Assembly (NCBI GenBank): GCA_030841195.1
Contig: JAVEDA010000212.1
Span: 1 to 7,403 of the forward strand
From: Actinomycetota bacterium
GTDB taxonomy: Bacteria > Actinomycetota > Actinomycetes > JACCUZ01
Length of the DNA stretch: 7,403 nt
Reading direction: 5' to 3'
The notes below the pieces were generated by a model, which searched no databases, was not told the DNA's origin, and saw only the letters and a list, made by a program, of their open reading frames with translations. Shown in pieces: positions 1 through 4,810 of this stretch. Within the stretch, counting starts at the first letter, position 1, and each line of letters starts with the position of its first letter. The position numbers and the translations under genes were made by a program.

Positions 1-2365
1 CCTGCGCGTCGTCGTCGGGCCACTGCCAGGCCTGGATGTCGGGCGAGTCCTCGCCGTGCTCCCGGGTGTAGGCGCGGTGCCGCAGCCGCTCGTCGACCAT
101 GTGTTGACGTACGACGGCCGCGCGCGAGCCGAGGCCTTCCACCCGGTCGATCACGTCGATGACCAAGTGGTAGCGGTCCAGGTCGTTGAGCATCACCATG
201 TCGAACGGCGTGGTGGTGGTGCCCTCCTCCTTGTAGCCACGCACGTGGATGTTCGCGTGGTTGTTCCGGCGGTAGGTCAGCCGGTGGATCAGCCACGGAT
301 AGCCGTGGTAGGCGAACACGACCGGCCGGTCACGGGTGAACAGGGTGTCGAACTCGCGGTCGGACAGCCCGTGCGGGTGCTCGCGCTCGTCCTGCAGCCG
401 CATCAGATCGACGACGTTGACGACCCGGACCTTGAGGTCGGGCAGGTGCTCGCGGAGCAGCGCGGCGGCGGCCAGGGTCTCCAGGGTGGGGACGTCGCCG
501 GCACAGCCGAGCACCACGTCCGGGTCATCGGTCCCCTGATGGGTGCCGGCCCAGTCCCAGACGCCGAGCCCGCGGGCACAGTGCGCGACCGCCTCGTCGA
601 TGGACAGCCAGTCGGGCGACGGGTTCTTGCCGGCGACGACGACGTTGACGTAGTTCTTGCTCCGCAGGCAGTGGTCCGCCACCGACAGCAGGGTGTTGGT
701 GTCCGGCGGCAGGTACACCCGGATGATCTCGGCCTTCTTGTTCACCACGTGGTCGATGAAGCCCGGGTCCTGGTGGGAGAAGCCGTTGTGGTCCTGGCGC
801 CACACGTGCGAGCTGAGCAAGTAGTTGAGCGAGGCGATCGGGCGCCGCCACGGGATGTCGCGGGTGACCTTCAGCCACTTGGCGTGCTGGTTGAACATCG
901 AGTCGACGATGTGGATGAACGCCTCGTAGCAGTTGAACAGCCCGTGCCGCCCGGTGAGCAGGTAGCCCTCCAGCCAGCCCTGGCAGAGGTGCTCGCTGAG
1001 CACCTCCATCACCCGGCCGTCGGGCGCGAGGTGGTCGTCGCCGGTCACGGTCTCGGCCACCCAGGCGCGATCGGTCACCTCGAAGACCGCCTGCAACCGG
1101 TTGGACGCTGTCTCGTCCGGGCCCATCACCCGGAACGTCGACGGGTTGGCGCCGATGATGTCGCGGATCATCTTGCCGAGCTCGGCGGTCGGGGCGTGCA
1201 CGCTGCCGCCCGGCCGGCTGACCTCGGCCGCGTAGTCGCGGAAGTCCGGCATCGCGAGGTCGTGCAGCAGCAGGCCGCCGTTGGTGTGCGGGTTGGCACT
1301 CATCCGGCGGGTGCCCTTCGGCGCGAGGTCCCGGACCTCCGGCACCAGCCGCCCGTCTGCGTCGAACAGCTCGTCCGGCCGATAGCTGCGCATCCACTCC
1401 TCGAGCAGGGCTCGGTGCGCGTCGTCGGTGCGGGTCTCGGACAGCGGGACCTGGTGGGCGTGGAAGGTGCCCTCGATCTTGACGCCGTCGACCTCCTTGG
1501 GCCCGGTCCATCCCTTGGGGGTGCGCAGCACGATCATCGGCCAGCTCGGCCGGTCGCCAGGACCAGCACCGCTGCGCGCGGCCGCCTGGATCTCGGCGAT
1601 CCGGTCGAGCACGTCGTCCAGGACCTCCGCCATCCGGGCGTGCATCGTTGCCGGGTCGTCACCTGACACGACGTACGGCGTGTAGCCGTACCCCACGAGC
1701 AGGGAGGTCAGCTCGTCCTCCGGGATCCGGGCGAGCACGGTCGGGTTGGCGATCTTGTAGCCGTTGAGGTGCAGGATCGGCAGCACCGCCCCGTCGCGCG
1801 CCGGGTCGAGGAACTTGTTGCTGTGCCAGCTCGCCGCCAGCGGCCCCGTCTCGGCCTCGCCGTCGCCGACGACGCAGGCCACCAGGAGGTCGGGGTTGTC
1901 GAACGCGGCTCCGTAGGCGTGCACGAGCGCGTAGCCGAGCTCGCCGCCCTCGTGGATGGAGCCGGGGGTCTCCGGCGCGACGTGGCTGGGGATGCCGCCG
2001 GGGAAGGAGAACTGCCGGAACAGCAGCCTCATCCCCTCGGCGTCCTCCGCGATGTGCGGGTAGGTCTCCGCGTAGGTCCCCTCCAGATAGGAGCTGGCCA
2101 CCAGCCCCGGACCGCCGTGGCCCGGCCCGGTGACGTAGATCGCGTCCAGGTCGCGGTCGACGATGGCGCGGTTCAGGTGCGCGTAGAGGAAGGTCAGTCC
2201 GGGGGTCGTGCCCCAGTGGCCGAGCAGCCGCGGTTTCACGTGCTCGGGCTTCAACGGCTCACGCAGCAGCGGGTTGTCCATCAGGTAGATCTGGCCGACG
2301 GACAGGTAGTTCGCGGCCCGCCACCACGCGTCGATGCCGTCCAGGACCTTCGCGGACACAGGCAC
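1..2365 (-). CDS. xfp: Xylulose-5-phosphate/fructose-6-phosphate phosphoketolase (3' end cut by window)
   Basis: Thiamine-diphosphate enzyme that splits xylulose-5-P (and usually fructose-6-P) with phosphate into acetyl-phosphate plus glyceraldehyde-3-P or erythrose-4-P; cytoplasmic. The minus-strand frame stays open for 788 codons. Family landmarks lie in order and in one frame: HWGTTPG (from H50), PGHGGPG (81-87), the ThDP/Mg motif GDGEAETG (167-174), PDETASNR (E418), WLEGYLLTGRHG with the probable ThDP-activating Glu at 466, and HNGFSHQDPGF with H526 and H531. The last visible residues, HGEDSPDIQAWQWP, match the typical family C-terminus, so only a few codons and the stop are missing; family proteins are around 800 residues. 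The GTG at 2365 is chosen because GAGGAG lies 5 nt upstream; a second GTG two codons later is less well spaced. It is divergent from the FAD-protein gene. Family assignment is near certain; relative Xu5P/F6P preference cannot be read from sequence. Confidence 0.97.
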   Translation of the reverse strand, partial: MPVSAKVLDGIDAWWRAANYLSVGQIYLMDNPLLREPLKPEHVKPRLLGHWGTTPGLTFLYAHLNRAIVDRDLDAIYVTGPGHGGPGLVASSYLEGTYAETYPHIAEDAEGMRLLFRQFSFPGGIPSHVAPETPGSIHEGGELGYALVHAYGAAFDNPDLLVACVVGDGEAETGPLAASWHSNKFLDPARDGAVLPILHLNGYKIANPTVLARIPEDELTSLLVGYGYTPYVVSGDDPATMHARMAEVLDDVLDRIAEIQAAARSGAGPGDRPSWPMIVLRTPKGWTGPKEVDGVKIEGTFHAHQVPLSETRTDDAHRALLEEWMRSYRPDELFDADGRLVPEVRDLAPKGTRRMSANPHTNGGLLLHDLAMPDFRDYAAEVSRPGGSVHAPTAELGKMIRDIIGANPSTFRVMGPDETASNRLQAVFEVTDRAWVAETVTGDDHLAPDGRVMEVLSEHLCQGWLEGYLLTGRHGLFNCYEAFIHIVDSMFNQHAKWLKVTRDIPWRRPIASLNYLLSSHVWRQDHNGFSHQDPGFIDHVVNKKAEIIRVYLPPDTNTLLSVADHCLRSKNYVNVVVAGKNPSPDWLSIDEAVAHCARGLGVWDWAGTHQGTDDPDVVLGCAGDVPTLETLAAAALLREHLPDLKVRVVNVVDLMRLQDEREHPHGLSDREFDTLFTRDRPVVFAYHGYPWLIHRLTYRRNNHANIHVRGYKEEGTTTTPFDMVMLNDLDRYHLVIDVIDRVEGLGSRAAVVRQHMVDERLRHRAYTREHGEDSPDIQAWQWPDDDAQ

Positions 2366-2376
2366 AGCGGCTCCTC
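2366..2376 (-). promoter_or_regulatory. Ribosome binding site of the phosphoketolase gene
   Basis: Read on the minus strand, GAGGAG is followed by CCGCT (5 nt) and then GTG. It is the clearest Shine-Dalgarno sequence in the window and decides the start at 2365. The other genes here show weak or no such site. Confidence 0.75.
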
Positions 2377-2402
2377 GTGGGTGCGTCGGTCAGGTCCGAA
2401 GC

Positions 2403-2432
2403 ATTCTGTCCCGGCGGTCCGGCCCCTGTCAG
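2403..2432 (-). promoter_or_regulatory. Candidate sigma70-type promoter for phosphoketolase
   Basis: On the minus strand CTGACA (2432-2427, 5 of 6 to the TTGACA -35 consensus) is followed after 18 nt by CAGAAT (2408-2403, 4 of 6 to TATAAT). Transcription would begin near 2396 and leave a leader of about 30 nt that contains the GAGGAG site. Spacing and position are sensible, but this is a by-eye match in a 99-bp divergent region, so it is only a candidate. Confidence 0.4.
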
Positions 2433-2451
2433 CGCGGGTCTCCCCCCGACG

Positions 2452-2457
2452 TACCGT
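2452..2457 (+). promoter_or_regulatory. Candidate -10 hexamer (TACCGT) of a leaderless FAD-protein transcript
   Basis: TACCGT fits the actinobacterial TAnnnT -10 pattern and stands 7 nt before the GTG at 2465, so transcription would start at or next to the start codon. No good -35 is evident and there is no Shine-Dalgarno. It supports choosing 2465 over the in-frame GTG at 2456, which overlaps the hexamer. Confidence 0.4.
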
Positions 2458-2464
2458 GGCGCGG

Positions 2465-3232
2465 GTGACCGATGCCCAGGACGACTTCGACGACAGCGTC
2501 GCCCTCGCGGCCCGGATGGACGCGACCCGGATGGACCTCGAGGTGCTCACGGTCCGGCCGCTCTCGTCGACCATGGTCCGGGTCGAGCTGACCGGCGACG
2601 CGCTGCGGTCCCTGGCCTACGTGCCGGGCCAGGACCTGATGCTCACCGCGACCACGGGGCCGCCGGTGGAGCGTCGCCGCTGGACCATCCGGTCGCTCGA
2701 CCGCGAGCGGGGCGTCGTGGCCCTCGACGTGGTGCTGCACCGGGACGGTGGTGCCAGCCGGCTGCACCTCGCGGCTGCGGGCGAGGTGGTCGAGGCGATC
2801 GGTCCGCGCGGCAAGGTGCACCTCGATGAGGACGCGCGGGTGCACCACTTCCTCGGTGACCAGAGCTTCCTCCCCGCCGCGTTCGTGCTGGCCGAAGCCG
2901 TACGCCGGCCGGCCCGCGCCGCGGTCACGCTCACCGTGCCCGGGCCGGACGACCGGCTGCCGCTGGCTGCGCCGGCCTGTGCCGAGGGACCGGTCTGGGT
3001 CGAGGCCCAGGGAGACGACCAGGCGACCGGGCTGGCACTGCTCGCCGCGAGCGGCCTGGGTGAGCACGAGGACGGCGTGGTCGCCTACGTCGGCGGCGAG
3101 ATGACGCTGGCGTCGACGATCCGCTCGGCGCTGGTGCGTGACCACGGGTGGCCGCGTGAGGCGGTGCTGCCCAAGCCCTACTGGCGCCGCGGCACGGCGA
3201 ACGCCCGGCACGGCGAGCCCGGCCGGGACTAG
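2465..3232 (+). CDS. Siderophore-interacting protein (SIP) family FAD-binding oxidoreductase
   Basis: SIP-family flavoproteins use an FAD-binding beta-barrel plus an NAD(P)H-binding domain to reduce ferric siderophores and release iron in the cytoplasm; that role is known for the family and inferred here. The 255-residue protein shows the expected order: VPGQDLML (53-60), the FAD motif RRWTIR (71-76, with Trp where many members have Tyr), GPRGKVHL (113-120), GDQSFLPAA (131-139, equivalent of the family GDxTxLPA segment), YVGGE (208-212) and the C-terminal KPYWRRG (237-243). Length is normal for the family. The start at 2465 is preferred because a TACCGT hexamer lies 7 nt upstream; GTG 2456 would add three residues. 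It is convergent with the VOC gene, sharing four bases at the stops. No siderophore synthesis or uptake gene is visible nearby, so a more general flavin reductase role is possible. Confidence 0.85.
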   Translation: MTDAQDDFDDSVALAARMDATRMDLEVLTVRPLSSTMVRVELTGDALRSLAYVPGQDLMLTATTGPPVERRRWTIRSLDRERGVVALDVVLHRDGGASRLHLAAAGEVVEAIGPRGKVHLDEDARVHHFLGDQSFLPAAFVLAEAVRRPARAAVTLTVPGPDDRLPLAAPACAEGPVWVEAQGDDQATGLALLAASGLGEHEDGVVAYVGGEMTLASTIRSALVRDHGWPREAVLPKPYWRRGTANARHGEPGRD

Positions 3233-3585
3233 CCGGCGGTGCGCTCCTCGACCAGCTCGTAGAGCTCGCCGTCCGGCGCGACGAAGTGGGCGTAGCGGTA
3301 TCGGTCGTTCTGCTGCGGGTCGTCCACCCCCACACCGGCGGCGCGCAGGTCCGCGACCGCGATGTCGAGGTCGGCCACCAGCAGGCCCACGGTCCGCGAG
3401 GTGGCGCCGCCCTCCTCCCGCTCGTCCGAAACGGCGAAGCCGGAGCCGTCCGGCAGGGCAAACATGTCGGCCTCGGTGGTGCCAGCGTCGACCCGGGCCA
3501 GGCCCAGGGTCCGCTCGACGAAGGCGGTCATCGCCGGACGGTGCGGGGTGGCCGTGCCGAGGAAGACGAGCCCGAGGATCTCCAT
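3229..3585 (-). CDS. Small VOC-superfamily (glyoxalase/bleomycin-resistance-like) protein
   Basis: A 118-residue single-module vicinal-oxygen-chelate fold protein. The N-terminal strand plus helix (LVFLGTATPHRPAMTAFVERTLGL, 6-29) is followed by MFALPDGSGFAV (41-52), a second half beginning VGLLVADLDIAVADLRAAGV (66-85), and the diagnostic end HFVAPDGELYELVEE (100-114), where E110 is the usual C-terminal metal ligand. The first strand lacks the His found in metal-dependent glyoxalases, so the metal site may be changed and the substrate is unknown. Some members act on small metabolites or bind antibiotics, but nothing here selects a function. The ATG at 3585 is preceded by TACGGT with a 6-nt gap, which suggests a leaderless mRNA. 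Stop codon TAG (3231-3229) overlaps the stop of the converging FAD-protein gene. Confidence 0.88.
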   Translation of the reverse strand: MEILGLVFLGTATPHRPAMTAFVERTLGLARVDAGTTEADMFALPDGSGFAVSDEREEGGATSRTVGLLVADLDIAVADLRAAGVGVDDPQQNDRYRYAHFVAPDGELYELVEERTAG

Positions 3586-3591
3586 CCGACG

Positions 3592-3597
3592 ACCGTA
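3592..3597 (-). promoter_or_regulatory. Candidate -10 hexamer (TACGGT) of a leaderless VOC transcript
   Basis: On the minus strand TACGGT is separated by 6 nt (CGTCGG) from the ATG at 3585, with no Shine-Dalgarno between. This is the TAnnnT arrangement typical of leaderless actinobacterial genes. No recognisable -35 at 16-18 nt. Confidence 0.45.
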
Positions 3598-3610
3598 GCC
3601 GCGGTGATGA

Positions 3611-3653
3611 CCTCCGGGTGCCGACGCCTAGAAAGGCAGCCGGCGCCCGGAGG
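3611..3653 (-). terminator. Long GC-rich stem-loop at the end of the 42-codon ORF; candidate U-less terminator
   Basis: The arms 3611-3629 and 3634-3653 can pair around the tetraloop AGAA (plus-strand reading). CCTCCGGG pairs with CCCGGAGG, then one T-G pair, then GCCG with CGGC, an internal mismatch, and finally GCCT with AGGC. That is about 13 contiguous pairs plus 4 more. No T-run follows on either strand, so it is not a classical intrinsic terminator; U-less hairpin terminators have been proposed in actinobacteria. It lies between the end of the small ORF and the VOC start, so it could insulate the VOC gene. The stop codon of the small ORF (3630-3628) falls at the loop. Confidence 0.5.
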
Positions 3654-3756
3654 GAGTCCTGAGGTCGAGCGACACGGGGGCGGCCGGCTTGCCGCGCCGC
3701 AGCACCTTCACGGTGCGCTGGGTGCCTGCGCTCGTCGGCTGCTCGTTGCTCGCCAT
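3628..3756 (-). CDS. Small basic hypothetical protein (42 aa)
   Basis: I do not recognise this protein. The product begins MASNEQPTSAGTQR, a polar stretch, followed by a basic hydrophobic segment TVKVLRRGKPAAPVSLDL (15-32) and the ending RTPSGRRLPF. Basic residues clearly outnumber acidic ones. No membrane segment, signal peptide or Cys pair is visible. The case for coding is codon use: all but three of the 42 codons end in G or C, as expected for real genes here. The same frame continues open upstream to 3927, but that part covers the A+T-richer intergenic stretch and looks non-coding. The ATG at 3756 has AAGG only 1 nt upstream, too close for a normal ribosome site, so translation initiation is unclear. 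A long hairpin overlaps the final codons and stop. It could be a nucleic-acid-binding or ribosome-associated small protein, but that is speculation. Confidence 0.5.
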   Translation of the reverse strand: MASNEQPTSAGTQRTVKVLRRGKPAAPVSLDLRTPSGRRLPF

Positions 3757-3902
3757 ACCTTGTGTGTCGACTGGACCGGGTCGGCTCCACAGGGCCTGAT
3801 AGACCCTTTTCGTCTGGTCAATTCGCACCACGGACCTTGGCCCGGATGGGTGGTCGCCGGGCCGCAGGGGCGGTCTGACCGGCGTACGGGCACGATGACC
3901 GG
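3757..3902. other. Divergent intergenic region with a relatively A+T-rich core
   Basis: This stretch separates the 42-codon ORF (minus) from the SDR gene (plus). Its core, about 3796-3826, contains the only runs of T and A/T bases in the window, including CCTTTTCG and GGTCAATTCG, and is clearly less G+C-rich than its surroundings. On the minus strand TTGACC (3820-3815) is a good -35 match, but the nearest -10-like TATC (3800-3797) is only 14 nt away, so no promoter is assigned confidently. Short inverted half-sites GACC/GGTC recur at 3774-3782 (GACCGGGTC), 3802-3819 and 3833, and CCACGGACCTTGG (3828-3840) is an imperfect palindrome. These could be operator elements but may be chance. Confidence 0.45.
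3875..3889 (+). repeat. Copy 1 of identical 15-bp upstream sequence CTGACCGGCGTACGG
   Basis: This 15-mer ends 13 nt before the SDR start codon and is repeated exactly at 4776-4790, ahead of the glucokinase gene. Identity stops abruptly at both edges. It contains the hexameric palindrome CGTACG. It may be a shared promoter or operator element. Confidence 0.5.
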
Positions 3903-4745
3903 ATGACGCCGACCATCCCCGCGACATCGCCCGTCCTCGTCACCGGCTGCTCCAGCGGCATCGGGCGGGCGACCGCCCAGGCCCTGCTGCGCGGTCCGCA
4001 CCCGGTCTGGGCCACGGCCCGCAAGGTCGAGACCCTGACCGACCTGGCAGCCGCGGGTGCGCGGGTGCTGGCGCTGGACGTCACCGACGAGACCTCGATG
4101 GTGGCAGCGGTGCGCGAGGTCGAGGACACGCACGGCCCGCTCGGCGGCCTGGTCAACAACGCGGGCTACGGGGAGTACGGGCCGGTCGAGGAGGTGCCGA
4201 TCGACGCGATCCGGCGCCAGTTCGAGACCAACGTGTTCGGGCTGGTGCGGCTGACCCAGCTGGTGCTTCCGGGCATGCGGGGAGCCGGCCGCGGCCGGAT
4301 CGTCACCATCTCCTCGATGGGCGGTCGGATGACGCTGCCGGGCGGCGGTGTCTACCACGCCAGCAAGTACGCCGTGGAGGCGCTCAGCGACGCCCTGCGG
4401 TTCGAGACCCGCGGGTTCGGCATAGCAGTCTCGGTGGTGGCTCCCGGCCCGGTGCGCACCGCGTTCGGGGACGCCGCGACCGCAGCGCCGGAGGGTGACG
4501 GACCGTACGCCGCCTTCCGGCGCGGCGTCGCCGAGCGCAACGCCGCCGTCTACCACAACCCCAATGCCCGCGGCCTGCTCGAGCCGGAGGCCGTCGCCGA
4601 GGTGGTCGTGACGGTGCTCGAGTCGAGCCGGCCGAAGGCCCGCTACCCGGTCGGCTTCGTGAGTCGCGAGGTCGTCGGCGCGCGTCGGGTGCTGCCGACA
4701 GCGCTCTGGGACGCCCTGCTGCGCCGGCAGTACCCGACACCCTGA
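3903..4745 (+). CDS. Classical short-chain dehydrogenase/reductase (SDR), NAD(P)-dependent
   Basis: A 280-residue Rossmann-fold oxidoreductase that interconverts an alcohol and carbonyl on an unidentified substrate. All classical SDR landmarks are present: the dinucleotide motif TGCSSGIG (14-21), D59 at LDV, NNAG (85-88), catalytic N110, S138 (ISSMGG), Y151 and K155 in YHASK, and PGPVRT (181-186). R40 in ATARK at the end of the second strand, where NAD-specific enzymes often carry Asp, favours NADP(H). The C-terminal half after 190 is longer than in minimal 250-residue SDRs and carries an Arg-rich segment ending RRQYPTP, probably the substrate lid. The start is fixed: an in-frame TGA at 3876 lies upstream and 3903 is the only start codon after it. 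No Shine-Dalgarno is seen; a weak -10-like CACGAT sits 6 nt before the ATG. It may be a single-gene unit or read through into glucokinase 65 nt downstream. Confidence 0.93.
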   Translation: MTPTIPATSPVLVTGCSSGIGRATAQALLRGPHPVWATARKVETLTDLAAAGARVLALDVTDETSMVAAVREVEDTHGPLGGLVNNAGYGEYGPVEEVPIDAIRRQFETNVFGLVRLTQLVLPGMRGAGRGRIVTISSMGGRMTLPGGGVYHASKYAVEALSDALRFETRGFGIAVSVVAPGPVRTAFGDAATAAPEGDGPYAAFRRGVAERNAAVYHNPNARGLLEPEAVAEVVVTVLESSRPKARYPVGFVSREVVGARRVLPTALWDALLRRQYPTP

Positions 4746-4775
4746 CGGTCGCCGCGGCCGAGCCGTCGCGGGCGC

Positions 4776-4790
4776 CTGACCGGCGTACGG
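4776..4790 (+). repeat. Copy 2 of identical 15-bp upstream sequence CTGACCGGCGTACGG
   Basis: Exact copy of 3875-3889, here 20 nt before the glucokinase GTG. Its first six bases (CTGACC) also serve as the best -35 candidate for the glucokinase promoter, so the repeat overlaps where RNA polymerase would bind. Confidence 0.5.
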
Positions 4791-4803
4791 CCGACGGTAG
4801 AGT
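4776..4803 (+). promoter_or_regulatory. Candidate leaderless promoter of glucokinase
   Basis: TAGAGT (4798-4803) fits the TAnnnT -10 pattern and lies 7 nt before the GTG at 4811, placing the transcription start at the start codon. CTGACC (4776-4781) is a 4-of-6 -35 match at a 16-nt spacer. No Shine-Dalgarno precedes the GTG. This is the best-formed of the leaderless-type starts in the window and would drive glucokinase plus the coupled acyltransferase. Confidence 0.55.
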
Positions 4804-4810
4804 CGCCGTC

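Noticed and set aside
525..1511. 328-codon minus-strand open frame within phosphoketolase
   Set aside because: Same strand but shifted frame; product is low-complexity Arg/Pro/Ala-rich and the true frame is unambiguous.
56..1666. 536-codon plus-strand open frame antisense to phosphoketolase
   Set aside because: The minus-strand frame carries every phosphoketolase motif; the antisense product is Val/His/Arg-rich with no recognisable domain, as expected when a high-GC gene is read backwards.
1769..2464. Upstream in-frame extension of the FAD-protein gene
   Set aside because: The frame is open back to 1769, but this part is antisense to phosphoketolase and lacks SIP-family sequence; the family region and a TACCGT hexamer support 2465.
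2429..3790. 453-codon minus-strand open frame over the FAD-protein and VOC genes
   Set aside because: It runs antisense to the SIP gene and out of frame with the VOC gene; both of those show family motifs and this frame shows none.
3138..3906. Plus-strand open frames at 3138-3662, 3286-3906 and 3362-3598
   Set aside because: All are antisense to the VOC gene or the small ORF, with no recognisable domain in their products.
3757..3927. Longer version of the small ORF, starting at 3927
   Set aside because: The extension covers the A+T-richer intergenic stretch, overlaps the SDR start, and loses the G/C third-position bias seen after 3756.
4744..4767. Possible hairpin GACGGT/GCCGTC after the SDR stop as a terminator
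   Set aside because: Only six pairs including one G-T, a 12-nt loop and no T-run; common by chance at this G+C content.
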